DNA of 64,000 nt from Bdellovibrionales bacterium (GTDB taxonomy: Bacteria > Bdellovibrionota > Bdellovibrionia > Bdellovibrionales > UBA1609), in the NCBI GenBank assembly GCA_027459485.1, contig DAIDIG010000006.1:154953-218952 (forward strand), written 5' to 3'. Position 1 is the first letter of the stretch, and every line of letters begins with the position of its first letter. This document shows positions 34,644-43,901 of the stretch, in pieces. The notes under the pieces were generated by a model, which worked only from the letters and a program-made list of their open reading frames with translations, did not search any database and was not told where the DNA came from. A program made the translations under genes and the position numbers.

Positions 34644-37040
34644 TCATTTCACAATCAGGTTTAAAATTTTTCCCGCTTTGTAAATGACCTTAGTTATTGC
34701 CATACTTCCTATGGCATTCGCAACTGTATTCTGCATTCGAGCCAAATGTATCGCATCTTCTTCACTCGTCGCCAATGTAACCCGGATGCTCCCGCGATGC
34801 TTTCCGTTCACCTGCACGCCCATCTCTATCGTATCGTCGACAGTCAGCTTAGGATCGTAGCTCGGCCAAGGCGCGATTGAAACCAATCCCTCGCCGCCTA
34901 ATCGATTCCAAATCTCCTCTGCCACATGCGGGGCGAACGGGGCGAGAAGCTGTGACAATTTTTGTAAGACGGTGCGCGGCCGGATGTCGGCTTTGTAAAC
35001 TTCGTTCGTCAAGATCATCATGGCCGAGACGGCGGTATTGAAACTGAGCGATTCAATGTCGTCACCGACTTTTTTAATCGTCTTATGGAGCAATCGATTG
35101 AGCGAGTCGGGCACCACGACCGAGTCATCAGCAATACACTCTCCGTTTTCATTGAAACACAGGCGCCACACGCGGTCTAAAAAGCGTCGCACACCTTCTA
35201 TGCCTTTCGTATCCCACGGCTTGTCTTTATCGAATGGCCCGAGAAACGAAATATACACTCTGCAAGCGTCAGCTCCATATTCCGCCCGTACGTCATCGGG
35301 GTTCACAACATTGCCGCGCGACTTCGACATCCGCTGACCGTCGGGACCCATGACGACTCCCTGATGCACGAGCTTTTGAAACGGCTCCTCACACGAGACA
35401 AGACCGCAATCATAAAGAACCTTGTGCCAAAATCGGGAGTAGAGAAGATGGCCGACGGTATGTTCGGCGCCGCCGAGGTACAGATCGACCGGCATCCAGT
35501 ACTTTTGCGCATCAAACGAAAATGGCGCCGCACTGTTATGAGGGTCGGTGTATCTTAAGAAATACCAGCTCGAACCAGCCGAGCCCGGCATTGTATTGAC
35601 GTCACGCTCGGCTCCACTACGGTGGTGGACGAAATCACTCACGCGTGCCAGTGGCGGTTCGCCTTTCTCGCTCGGTTCGTAATTCGCAACCTCGGGGAGT
35701 GTCAGCGGCAATTCCTCAAACGGCAGTGGTCGTGTTTGGCCGTTTCGCTCATGCAAAATCGGAATCGGCTCGCCCCAGTAGCGCTGTCTACTAAAGAGCC
35801 AGTCGCGAAGTTTGTACTGAACTTTTCGCTCGCCCAGCTTACGTATCTCAATTTCATCGATAGCACGCAATATGGCGGCTTTCTTCTCAAGCCCGTTCAA
35901 AAACTGAGAATTGACGGCGATGCCGTCGCCTTCGAACGGCAGATCGTCGCCACCTTCGACGACTTTTTCGATCGGTAAATTAAATTTTTTAGCGAATTCA
36001 AAATCGCGCGCGTCGTGACCTGGCACGGCCATGATGGCGCCTGTGCCGTAATCCATTAGAACATAGTCGGCGATCCAAACGGGGATGCGCGCTTTCGTAA
36101 ACGGATGAAGTGCATAGCCGCCGGTGAAAACCCCTGTCTTTTCAGCTGCGACTTTGCGATCGATCTCGCTTCGCTGCTTTGAGCGTTCAACATAGGCCTG
36201 CACGCCGTTCTTCTGGTCTTTTGTCGTTAACTGCGCGACAAGCGGATGTTCCGGCGCAAGTACCATAAACGTAACGCCGAAAATCGTGTCGGGGCGAGTG
36301 GTGAAAATCTCGATTGACGACCCGGCTTGGCCACCGTCAATTCCGAAACGCAGAAGAGCGCCCTCGCTTTTGCCGATCCAATTGCGTTGAGCTTCTTTAG
36401 TCGCTTCTGGCCAGTCGATCGTATCTAGACCTTGCAAAAGCCGTTCGGCGTAGGCCGTAATTTTGAGCATCCATTGGCGCATGTTCACCCGAATGACTGG
36501 ATGGCCGCCACGCTCGCTTTTGCCGTCCACGACTTCTTCGTTGGCGAGGACGGTGCGAAGTTCCGGGCACCAGTTAACGGGTGCTTCTTTTTGATAGGCC
36601 AGACCACGCTCATACAGTTTAAGAAAAATAAATTGCGTCCATTTATAGAACGACGGGTCGCAAGTCGAGACTTCGCGCTTCCAATCGAAACTGTAGCCGA
36701 ACGATTGCAACTGACGGCGAAAATTCGAGATTGCCTTGTTTGTGGTAATAGCAGGATGAATACCGGTTTGAATCGCGTACTGTTCCGCCGGCAGCCCAAA
36801 TGCGTCGTAACCCATAGGATGCAAAACGTTAAATCCGCGCGTTCGTTTATACCTCGCGAGAATGTCCGTCGGTGTATATGAAGCGAGATGGCCGACGTGA
36901 AGTCCTGCTCCCGAAGGATAGGGAAACATATCGAGCGCATAAAATTTCGGCCGCTTCGAGTCCAGGTGCGCCGCAAAACATTGCGAGTCGGCCCATACCT
37001 TTTGCCATTTGTTTTCGATTTCCAAGTGCTTGAAATTCAT
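34644..37040 (-). CDS. leuS: Leucyl-tRNA synthetase
   Basis: Class I synthetase charging tRNA-Leu. The HIGH-type motif is HVGH (48-51) in a PYPSGAGLHVGHLASYTPTD context; the KMSKS motif is RMSKSRGN. The CP1 editing domain is present (TTRPDTIFGVTFM ... YGTGAIMAVPGHD). The C-terminal anticodon domain ends in the usual small domain. 798 residues is a little short of the ~860 of E. coli, mainly through smaller insertions. It starts 20 bases from the divergent GGDEF regulator. Confidence 0.97.
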   Translation of the reverse strand: MNFKHLEIENKWQKVWADSQCFAAHLDSKRPKFYALDMFPYPSGAGLHVGHLASYTPTDILARYKRTRGFNVLHPMGYDAFGLPAEQYAIQTGIHPAITTNKAISNFRRQLQSFGYSFDWKREVSTCDPSFYKWTQFIFLKLYERGLAYQKEAPVNWCPELRTVLANEEVVDGKSERGGHPVIRVNMRQWMLKITAYAERLLQGLDTIDWPEATKEAQRNWIGKSEGALLRFGIDGGQAGSSIEIFTTRPDTIFGVTFMVLAPEHPLVAQLTTKDQKNGVQAYVERSKQRSEIDRKVAAEKTGVFTGGYALHPFTKARIPVWIADYVLMDYGTGAIMAVPGHDARDFEFAKKFNLPIEKVVEGGDDLPFEGDGIAVNSQFLNGLEKKAAILRAIDEIEIRKLGERKVQYKLRDWLFSRQRYWGEPIPILHERNGQTRPLPFEELPLTLPEVANYEPSEKGEPPLARVSDFVHHRSGAERDVNTMPGSAGSSWYFLRYTDPHNSAAPFSFDAQKYWMPVDLYLGGAEHTVGHLLYSRFWHKVLYDCGLVSCEEPFQKLVHQGVVMGPDGQRMSKSRGNVVNPDDVRAEYGADACRVYISFLGPFDKDKPWDTKGIEGVRRFLDRVWRLCFNENGECIADDSVVVPDSLNRLLHKTIKKVGDDIESLSFNTAVSAMMILTNEVYKADIRPRTVLQKLSQLLAPFAPHVAEEIWNRLGGEGLVSIAPWPSYDPKLTVDDTIEMGVQVNGKHRGSIRVTLATSEEDAIHLARMQNTVANAIGSMAITKVIYKAGKILNLIVK

Positions 37041-37060
37041 ACTTTCGCTATTCTAGAAGC

Positions 37061-38074
37061 ATGTCATCAAAGTCGCAAAACGAAAAACGAAAAATTTTGA
37101 CTGTGGACGACGACACCGAAAGTCTGAAAATCATCCGCAAAGCCTTGCAGTGGGAGGGGTATCAGATTGAAGTCGCCACTTCCGGGCTTGAAGCAATTGA
37201 AAAGATCGCGCATTGGCACCCGAACTTGGTTTTATTGGATGTCAATATGCCCGATCTTGACGGCCTTGAGACTTTGGCGCTTCTCAGGCAAAGCCCGGAT
37301 TACGTCGCGACCATTTTTGTTTCAGGCAAATCTGACACCGAAGACATCGTTCGAGGCCTTGATGCCGGGGCGGATGATTATATTTGTAAACCATTCAACC
37401 CGGTTGAACTCTTGGCGCGTATCCGCTGTCATCTTCGCATTAAAGACATTCGCGATGAGCTCAATTCAGCCAACGCCAAGCTCAAAGAGCTGGTTGATAT
37501 CGACGACCTGACTGGGCTTTACAATATGCGCTCACTGTATCAAAAGCTTGATTTTGAACTCAACCGTGCCGCCCGTTATGACCGTGCGGTCTCCGCCATC
37601 ATGATGGATATGGATCACTTCAAGGCAGTGAATGACGAGCACGATCATTTATTTGGTAGCTTCGTTTTGTCACAAGTGGGTCAAATCATCCGCGAGAATA
37701 TTCGAAAAGTCGATTTCGCCGCCCGCTACGGTGGCGACGAATTTCTCGTCATTTTGACCGAAACAAGCCCCTTAGGTACTAGCGTATTTTGCGACCGGTT
37801 GCGAAGTTTGGTCGAAGCGCGTTCGTTTAAAAACGATCAGCATGAGCGAAAGATGACCGTTAGCATCGGCTACGCCTATGTTGGGCCGGAACAAAAAGGG
37901 CTCGATGCAAAAACGCTCGTGCGCTATGCGGATCGCGCCTTGTACCAGGCGAAAGAAAACGGGCGCAATTGCGTGGTGAAGTTTGACTTCGAGAAGGAAT
38001 TGCCGGGGCAATCCCTTGCGCCGAATATTAAAAAATCAGCTCATGTGCGCGCGATTCGGCGAAAATCCGGATAG
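37061..38074 (+). CDS. Response regulator with GGDEF domain (diguanylate cyclase)
   Basis: 337 residues, PleD-like. The receiver (about 10-130) has D16-D17-D18, phospho-acceptor D60 in LLDVNMPD, and KPF. The GGDEF domain (about 160-320) has an intact active site YGGDEF, preceded by the RKVD inhibitory site five residues upstream, so c-di-GMP feedback is expected. DDLTGLYNMR and the SIGYA segment mark its borders. Basic tail. No dedicated kinase is adjacent. Its start lies 20 bases from the leuS start. Confidence 0.93.
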   Translation: MSSKSQNEKRKILTVDDDTESLKIIRKALQWEGYQIEVATSGLEAIEKIAHWHPNLVLLDVNMPDLDGLETLALLRQSPDYVATIFVSGKSDTEDIVRGLDAGADDYICKPFNPVELLARIRCHLRIKDIRDELNSANAKLKELVDIDDLTGLYNMRSLYQKLDFELNRAARYDRAVSAIMMDMDHFKAVNDEHDHLFGSFVLSQVGQIIRENIRKVDFAARYGGDEFLVILTETSPLGTSVFCDRLRSLVEARSFKNDQHERKMTVSIGYAYVGPEQKGLDAKTLVRYADRALYQAKENGRNCVVKFDFEKELPGQSLAPNIKKSAHVRAIRRKSG

Positions 38075-38082
38075 AGCTTTGT

Positions 38083-39087
38083 ATGATTGAAGGGCAAAAT
38101 CTTTCGGCCCGCGAATCGAGTATCCGTAAAATAGCGGCATTTGCGACGCTTTTGGTCGGATTCTGCGTCTTAGCGATTAAATTTTGGGCCTATCATCTCA
38201 CTCATTCGATGGCCGTTTACTCTGACGCCGCTGAAAGTATTGTGAATGTTATTACCGCCGTGACGGGCATCGCGGTCATTGCCTTTGCTTCCCAGCCTGT
38301 CGATGAAGACCATCCGTATGGTCATGGCAAAATCGAATACGTTTCTGCGGCCTTCGAAGGCGGACTTATCACATTCGCCGCGATTATTGTCATTGCGGAC
38401 GCGATCCACGCCCAATTGCATAGTCAACATTTGTACTCCCTCATCACAGGTCTGTGGCTCGTTGGTTTTACAATTATCTTTAATTCTGCGATGGGCCTCA
38501 TCCTTCTCGTTGTCGGTAAGCGCTATCCGTCGCCGGCACTCCACGCCTCTGGCATGCACCTTCTCACCGATTGCGGTACGACGGCAGGAGCGATCATTGG
38601 CATTGCCTTGGTCAAATGGACTGGCCTTGAATGGGTGGATAGGGTCGTGGCCGCGATTCTCGGACTTTGGATGGCTTACATCGGCTTGCAACTCGTGCGA
38701 AAGTCGGCTTCGGGGCTTCTCGACGCCGAGGATAAAAAGCTTCTCGAACAGTTGGCGCAAGCGTTTGAGAAATTCTCGGGTGACGGCATCATCCAAATTC
38801 ATCACGCGCGAATTATTCGATCGGGATGGTTCCATCACATCGACGCCCATGTTGTCGTGCCGGAGTTTTGGACGATCGCTCAGTCGCATACTCGGCTTGA
38901 TCAGTTTGAAGCCGCGGTATTCAGCGCGTATGAGTATGGTGGTGATGCCAATTTTCACCTCGACCCGTGCAAACGAAAATACTGCGCGTCTTGCGATTAC
39001 CCGGATTGCCCGGTGCGGGTCGAGAAATTCGTGAAGAAATTTCCGGTTGTGCTCGAACATTTGCGAGCCACCGACGAACCGTTATAA
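38083..39087 (+). CDS. Cation diffusion facilitator family transporter
   Basis: 334 residues with about six membrane helices and a cytoplasmic C-terminal domain. The CDF metal sites are seen as SDAAESIVN (helix 2) and HLLTDCGTT (helix 5), with H/D ligands; DHPYGHGKIEY is the classic loop. The C-terminal domain ends in a Cys-rich stretch, CKRKYCASCDYPDCPVR, that could bind metal. Expected to export Zn, Fe, Mn or similar by proton exchange; specificity cannot be set. Nine bases from the preceding GGDEF gene and nine from trmB. Confidence 0.9.
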   Translation: MIEGQNLSARESSIRKIAAFATLLVGFCVLAIKFWAYHLTHSMAVYSDAAESIVNVITAVTGIAVIAFASQPVDEDHPYGHGKIEYVSAAFEGGLITFAAIIVIADAIHAQLHSQHLYSLITGLWLVGFTIIFNSAMGLILLVVGKRYPSPALHASGMHLLTDCGTTAGAIIGIALVKWTGLEWVDRVVAAILGLWMAYIGLQLVRKSASGLLDAEDKKLLEQLAQAFEKFSGDGIIQIHHARIIRSGWFHHIDAHVVVPEFWTIAQSHTRLDQFEAAVFSAYEYGGDANFHLDPCKRKYCASCDYPDCPVRVEKFVKKFPVVLEHLRATDEPL

Positions 39088-39096
39088 ATAGTTTCA

Positions 39097-39777
39097 ATGC
39101 GTGTTCGCCCCTCACACGAAATCGACAAACCGAATTCTTATATTCAGGCATTACACGGCGAATACGCTGACTGGGCGTATGCTGAAACCAAAGCTGTTAC
39201 GATGAAAGGGCGCTGGCGCGAGCTGGCGTTTTCAAGTGCGCCCGAATCGATGCCGCTTGATCTTGAGATCGGAACGGGTAATGGCTTTTTTTTCGCGCAT
39301 CGCGCGGCAACCCAATCGTCGCGGCTTCTTGTCGGCGTTGAACTGAAATTTAAGCCGCTCGTTCAGTCGATCCGGCGGGCGCTTGTGAACGAAAGTCGAA
39401 ACGCGAGAATCGTGCGCTATCACGCCGGTTTCATCGATGACTTATTCGTGCCGGGCGAGATCAATGATATTTTCGTGCATCATCCTGACCCGTGGGAGCG
39501 ACCGCGAAAACACAAACACAGGCTGATCAAGCGCGAATACTTGAACCGTTTGTATGAATTGCAGAGGGCTGGTTCAACTTTTGAATTCAAAACCGACAGT
39601 CGCGACTATTTTGAGTGGGCGAAACGGGAGTTTGAAGGGACAAACTATATTCTCGAGCGGTACACCGAAGATCTTCATTCGTCGGAGTGGGCCACGATGA
39701 ACTACGTCACCCACTTCGAACGAATTTTTATGCAAAAAGGTCAGCCGATCTATTACATGCGCTTTGAGCGCCGTTAG
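39097..39777 (+). CDS. trmB: tRNA (guanine-N7-)-methyltransferase TrmB
   Basis: Methylates G46 of tRNA. The 226-residue protein has the SAM-binding motif LEIGTGNGFFF, the GVELKFKP block, and the family signature HHPDPWERPRKHKHRLI, then EFKTDSRDYFEWA. HHPDP replaces the more common NFPDP. It ends in ERIFMQKGQPIYYMRF, typical of the C-terminus. Likely translated with the CDF gene; convergent with the lipoprotein gene 34 bases on. Confidence 0.94.
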   Translation: MRVRPSHEIDKPNSYIQALHGEYADWAYAETKAVTMKGRWRELAFSSAPESMPLDLEIGTGNGFFFAHRAATQSSRLLVGVELKFKPLVQSIRRALVNESRNARIVRYHAGFIDDLFVPGEINDIFVHHPDPWERPRKHKHRLIKREYLNRLYELQRAGSTFEFKTDSRDYFEWAKREFEGTNYILERYTEDLHSSEWATMNYVTHFERIFMQKGQPIYYMRFERR

Positions 39778-39811
39778 ATAGAACGGCGGTCCCGTCTGGC
39801 GCCGGTATAAC

Positions 39812-41281
39812 TTAATCCACCTTCACGCACATCGCATCGTCGCGATTTTGAGGAGTCATGGGTTCCGGAGCCATTTGTGGGCCGCAACCATTCCAATAGA
39901 GCGGTCCCACGAGTGGCTTAGTGCGATAACAATGATTTCCGTAAGCCTGATTGCTGCCGAAGATGTCGTCAGTGACGGTCATGACAAAACGTCTCTCAAT
40001 GACGTCGGAGTGAAGGACGTGTTGCGGGTCGATCGGATCTTCGGGGTCGACTATTTGATAGATCGGAATTTCATTGTCGTCGATTGCAACGGTATATTCG
40101 ACGGGTATACGCCATTGATCGCAGATAAAATCGTGAGGTTGAACTCCGATTCTAACATCGACAGATTGGCCAGGATTCACCGAAAAAAAGAGAAATCCCT
40201 TATCTGAATGCGATTGCGTATTGACCACAATTTGCGTCGGCAATTTCAGATGCATCCATAGATTTGGCCCTGAGGTGTATTCGGAATGCGAGTTTTCGTA
40301 GTCGACGGTGCTCGTACTAGTCGCAGGAATCGCAAAAAACAGAGTTGCCGGCCCGTGATTTTCGACGGCATAGTCGCGCCAAGAGTAATCGAATATATTT
40401 TTGCTTTGCATCTGATCAGGGTAGGCGGATGGCACGCGATGAACCGTGAACTGCTCTTCAGCCATCGTCATTAAAATTAAATTGGAAGCCGCGATTACTG
40501 TCGAGTCACTACGGTAAAAAAGAATGCGGCAATACTGTTCGGGTTTATCGATTGCGGCATAAGTGCTTTCCATCCCGGTGCGGGGGGCAAAGCGTAGACT
40601 GTAAAGCGGGTTGCCGATCAACGATTTATCAACCGTTGCATGAACGATCTCGCAGATAAACTCCGCTTGTGCAAAATCAACCCCCTCGACGGCAATTCGA
40701 TAGCGGCCCATTTCGTTAAAATCCATTCGAATGAATCCATCGTCGTTTGAGGCGACCAGGCCATTATCGAGGATTTGCACCGAAGTTTTTCCCGCGGTTT
40801 CAGTGGCAATGTTAACATTTTTAACAGAAAAGGAATGAGTCGAGCCATTTACCGCAGTCACCGTAAATTTCATTGAACAGGCGAGATTCGTCGCGTCTGG
40901 AGCGGCTTTGCTGAGCAAAGTTTTCTCGGTGAAGAATTGCACAATCGAGTAGCTTGGTGAATAGGGCAGCGTCACTCTATCCGCTCCAATCGCGACTGTG
41001 CCGGCTTGGCAATGACTTTCAACCGTCAACGTGCTCAGCCCTTTGCCGCCATTAAGAACGGCTGCGAGTTTCATTTTGTCGTAGAGATTCAAAGTCTCTG
41101 CCTTTTTAAATTGGCTGAGCGCGACGCGTGTACTGTCGCGGCGGACGAACACAGGTTCGTGTACCAGCATGCCGGTTAATCCCACGCTGCCGGACAAATT
41201 TCTGTCCGGATTACACGAAATCAGTCCACCGGCAAGGACAAACGCGCCCACGAGCGCGATGAATTGTTTATTGTTTAGCAT
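39812..41281 (-). CDS. Unknown lipoprotein, 489 aa
   Basis: ATG 41281 has GGAGG four bases upstream. Signal peptide with lipobox L20-I-S-C23. The rest looks strand-rich with several scattered cysteines, and the C-terminal 60 residues are rich in Asn, Gly, Pro and Cys, like an extracellular domain. No known family is recognised. It stands 69 bases after the ferredoxin gene on the same strand but with its own ribosome site. Envelope location is clear; function is not. Confidence 0.68.
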   Translation of the reverse strand: MLNNKQFIALVGAFVLAGGLISCNPDRNLSGSVGLTGMLVHEPVFVRRDSTRVALSQFKKAETLNLYDKMKLAAVLNGGKGLSTLTVESHCQAGTVAIGADRVTLPYSPSYSIVQFFTEKTLLSKAAPDATNLACSMKFTVTAVNGSTHSFSVKNVNIATETAGKTSVQILDNGLVASNDDGFIRMDFNEMGRYRIAVEGVDFAQAEFICEIVHATVDKSLIGNPLYSLRFAPRTGMESTYAAIDKPEQYCRILFYRSDSTVIAASNLILMTMAEEQFTVHRVPSAYPDQMQSKNIFDYSWRDYAVENHGPATLFFAIPATSTSTVDYENSHSEYTSGPNLWMHLKLPTQIVVNTQSHSDKGFLFFSVNPGQSVDVRIGVQPHDFICDQWRIPVEYTVAIDDNEIPIYQIVDPEDPIDPQHVLHSDVIERRFVMTVTDDIFGSNQAYGNHCYRTKPLVGPLYWNGCGPQMAPEPMTPQNRDDAMCVKVD

Positions 41282-41350
41282 AGAGCCTCCTTTAGAATTT
41301 GAAGAAGGCCTTAACGCAACAATCGTGCCGCGCCGATAGTCGGAGCAGAT

Positions 41351-41647
41351 TTACCAGTACGTTGTGTCGATGACGATGTCATTGAGAACGCGAGCTTGGC
41401 AACTGATGCGAAAATCAGTCCCAATACGATTTCGATTTTTTAAATCGCCCTCAAGAGTGGATTCGGGGCTCAGGTTAGCAGCACCGGCAAGTATGCGAAC
41501 GCGACATTTTGAACAGACGCCTTCGCCGTGACACGAACTTGCGACCGGCAGACCGTGCGCGAGCAGGGCATGCATCAGGTTCGCCCCCTTTTCAACGGCT
41601 ATTGGCGGTATATCTTTAATGAAATTGATCTGCGGCACGAGTCTCAC
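41351..41647 (-). CDS. Plant-type [2Fe-2S] ferredoxin
   Basis: 98 residues from GTG 41647. The cluster ligands are C-x4-GVC-SKC-... in SSCHGEGVCSKC and a fourth Cys in ISCQAR, the adrenodoxin/plant-type pattern. A longer reading from 41710 would overlap the divergent SDR gene, so the GTG is chosen. Possible electron partners are not adjacent. It is separated by 35 bases from the divergent SDR start. Confidence 0.85.
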   Translation of the reverse strand: MRLVPQINFIKDIPPIAVEKGANLMHALLAHGLPVASSCHGEGVCSKCRVRILAGAANLSPESTLEGDLKNRNRIGTDFRISCQARVLNDIVIDTTYW

Positions 41648-41676
41648 TTTACTCGAATTGCCGGCGCTAATATATA
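41648..41676 (+). promoter_or_regulatory. Candidate sigma-70 promoter of the SDR-trxB pair
   Basis: TTTACT (41648-41653), 17-base spacer, TATATA (41671-41676). Initiation about seven bases on would fall near the ATG at 41683, leaving little or no leader, although AGGA lies close to the ATG. Confidence 0.4.
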
Positions 41677-41682
41677 GGACAT

Positions 41683-42339
41683 ATGAGAAAAGTTGCCATT
41701 TTGGGAGCAAGTCGCGGATTGGGGCAAGCGCTGGCTGAGGAAATTCACGAACAGTTCTCCGCTTGCGAATTTCTTCTCATTTCACGAACCGAACCAGCGG
41801 TTCTGAAAACATTGAGCGCGAGTTGGGTTCGCCGCGATTTGGCCAAACCCGCTGAACAAGCGGGTCTCTTTGAGGATCTCGAACTTTTTCAACCTACGCA
41901 AATTCTATATACTGCGGGCGGCGGCCCTCACGGCAAATTTGCAGAAAAGGACATAAAGTCCCACTTATGGGCGACCGAAGTGAATTATCTCGCGGTCTTG
42001 CGGCTTCTTCACTGGGCACTCAATGCTCGCCCAAGGATCTCGTCTGTACAACAGTTTGCGGTCGTCGGCTCGGCTATCGCTGGTCATACGCCTGATCCGT
42101 TAGCGGCCAGTTACTCCGCTGCTAAGCATGCCCTTCGCGGGCTAGTCGGGTCGGTTGCTCACGAGTCACCGTGGTTTGACGTTAAATTGTACGAACCAGG
42201 TTATATGGATACGTCTTTGTTGCCGGCGAATGCATGGCCTCGCGCAAAAGGGCTTGCCGTAGATCCTAGAGACGAAGCAAAAAGAATGCTCTTGTTTCTG
42301 CAAACGCCAAATTGGCTGGGAGGTCCTCAACATGGGTAA
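41683..42339 (+). CDS. Short-chain dehydrogenase/reductase family protein
   Basis: 218 residues: the nucleotide-binding GASRGLGQ near the start, TAGGGPHG where the NAG motif usually sits, a catalytic Ser in VVGSAIAGH, and Y-x-x-x-K in SYSAAKHAL. Substrate unknown. It overlaps trxB by 8 bases, so the pair is likely co-transcribed. Confidence 0.85.
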   Translation: MRKVAILGASRGLGQALAEEIHEQFSACEFLLISRTEPAVLKTLSASWVRRDLAKPAEQAGLFEDLELFQPTQILYTAGGGPHGKFAEKDIKSHLWATEVNYLAVLRLLHWALNARPRISSVQQFAVVGSAIAGHTPDPLAASYSAAKHALRGLVGSVAHESPWFDVKLYEPGYMDTSLLPANAWPRAKGLAVDPRDEAKRMLLFLQTPNWLGGPQHG

Positions 42340-43258
42340 AATTGAAAATTTAATCATCATTGGATCGGGCCCCGCAGGGTTGACGGCGGCGGTTTATTCA
42401 GCGCGCGCCAACCTCGAGCCGCTCATGATAGAAGGCGAAGAAGTCGGTGGGCAGCTAATGACGACGACCGAAGTCGAAAATTATCCGGGCTTTGCCAAAG
42501 GGATTATGGGGCCCGATCTCATGACTCAAATGCGCGAACAAGCCGCGCGATTTGGGACTCGGCTCATTTCAAAAAACGTAACAAAAGTCGATTTTTCCAC
42601 GCGGCCGTTTAAGGTTTGGGTCGGGGCCGATCTATATGAATCCCGATCCGTTATTATCACAACGGGCGCCTCGGCGAAATATTTGGGGCTACCGAATGAA
42701 CGACGCCTTTTGGGTCACGGCGTGTCGGCGTGTGCAACGTGCGACGGTGCATTTTTTCGTAACCAAACAGTAGCGGTTGTAGGCGGCGGCGATACGGCGA
42801 TGGAAGAGGCAAACTTTTTGACCCGATTTGCCTCGAAAGTTTTGGTGATTCATCGACGCGATCACTTTCGCGCGTCGAAAATTATGGCCGAACGCGTGTT
42901 GAAGAATCCAAAAATCGAAGTCATATGGAATTCCGAAATCGCCGATGTGCTCGGCGATAAACTCGTCACCGGCGTTCGTTTGAAAAACTTAAAAGATGGT
43001 TCGAAGAAAGAAATCGCGCTTGAAGGAGTGTTCGTTGCGATCGGCCACAAACCCAACACCGACGTATTCAAGGGGCAAGTCGCTCTTGACGAAACGGGCT
43101 ACATCGTCACCGAAGGTAAGTCGACATACACATCAGTGCCAGGCGTTTTCGCGGCGGGTGACGTGCAAGATCATGTTTATCGACAAGCGGTGACGGCGGC
43201 GGGGACGGGGTGTATGGCGGCGATCGACGCCGAGCGATGGTTAGAGCGCAGTCGATGA
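42332..43258 (+). CDS. trxB: Thioredoxin reductase TrxB
   Basis: Reduces thioredoxin with NADPH. FAD motif [15 protein letters not shown] near the N-terminus, redox-active C134-A-T-C137 in [16 protein letters not shown] motif [11 protein letters not shown], and the C-terminal [10 protein letters not shown]. Length 308 aa is normal. Its stop codon lies within the left arm of the second palindrome at 43251. Could feed the peroxiredoxin at 25.2 kb via thioredoxin (not in the window). Confidence 0.96.
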   Translation: MGKIENLIIIGSGPAGLTAAVYSARANLEPLMIEGEEVGGQLMTTTEVENYPGFAKGIMGPDLMTQMREQAARFGTRLISKNVTKVDFSTRPFKVWVGADLYESRSVIITTGASAKYLGLPNERRLLGHGVSACATCDGAFFRNQTVAVVGGGDTAMEEANFLTRFASKVLVIHRRDHFRASKIMAERVLKNPKIEVIWNSEIADVLGDKLVTGVRLKNLKDGSKKEIALEGVFVAIGHKPNTDVFKGQVALDETGYIVTEGKSTYTSVPGVFAAGDVQDHVYRQAVTAAGTGCMAAIDAERWLERSR

Positions 43259-43369
43259 AAACGGCCTATCTGCTTCGTTGTTTCGGCACTCGCTTCTTGC
43301 GCCGTACCGGTTACAGTACAGCTCAGTCACTCGCTTCTCACGCCTCGCATCTAGGCCCTTTTGATCGAC
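43251..43369. repeat. ~119-bp imperfect palindrome, copy 2 of a structure-conserved element
   Basis: Outer arms 43251-43268 and 43352-43369 pair as a 6-bp stem, a G-G mismatch (43257/43363), an A4:T4 block, a C-C mismatch (43262/43358) and a 6-bp GGCCTA/TAGGCC stem. The apex shares 17 identical bases with the 26.6-kb copy (22 of 25 over the wider core). The arm sequences differ from copy 1, but the mismatch positions and A/T block match. The trxB stop codon sits in the same register as the xth stop in copy 1. Possible long bidirectional terminator. Confidence 0.75.
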
Positions 43370-43406
43370 CGCCGGCTAAATCCTTAATTGGGTGCTCGAG
43401 TTTGAA

Positions 43407-43895
43407 ATGAAGCGCATCGACTGTCGCGACCTTATAAGCCAGATTCATCGCAAAATTGAAGATAAGGTAAAAGCCGACCCCGTCGTGAGGCTCAACGATC
43501 TGCGCACGATTCGCGAAACGAAGCCGAGGCCGGTGTTATGGTTAATTGATGACGATAATTCGATCCGCCGGGCGTTTAACCGAATTTTCGAGGGTGACAG
43601 TTACGTCGTGCATTCGGCCGCGGGTGCGAGTGAAATCGAGCAGATCCTCACACTTGGGGCGCCCGATCTTATTTTTCTCGACATCGGGTTGCCGTGGCTG
43701 GATGGGTTTGAGCTCGCAAGATTGATGAAAGCGCAAAACGAACTGTGCAAAGTTCCGATCGTTTTTATCTCGGGTGACGACTCGATCCAATCCATGAAAA
43801 AAGGATTCGCAGTCGGGGCGCATGACTACATCAAGAAACCGTTTGACGTAGCGCTCATCCGCAAGACCGTGAAGACGCTTTTGGCGCTCAGTTAG
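43407..43895 (+). CDS. Receiver-domain response regulator with N-terminal extension
   Basis: 162 residues. About 40 unrecognised N-terminal residues precede a receiver domain: IDDDNS, phospho-acceptor Asp in IFLDIGLPW, and KKPFD. No output domain. Start is ATG 43407; a GTG at 43392 is also in frame. It begins about 40 bases after the palindrome ends and converges on the ABC gene with 6 bases between stops. No kinase adjacent. Confidence 0.82.
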   Translation: MKRIDCRDLISQIHRKIEDKVKADPVVRLNDLRTIRETKPRPVLWLIDDDNSIRRAFNRIFEGDSYVVHSAAGASEIEQILTLGAPDLIFLDIGLPWLDGFELARLMKAQNELCKVPIVFISGDDSIQSMKKGFAVGAHDYIKKPFDVALIRKTVKTLLALS

Positions 43896-43901
43896 TTGCA
43901 G

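Noticed and set aside
38170..39060. 296-residue open frame opposite the CDF transporter gene
   Set aside because: Antisense to a clear transporter gene and without recognisable motifs.
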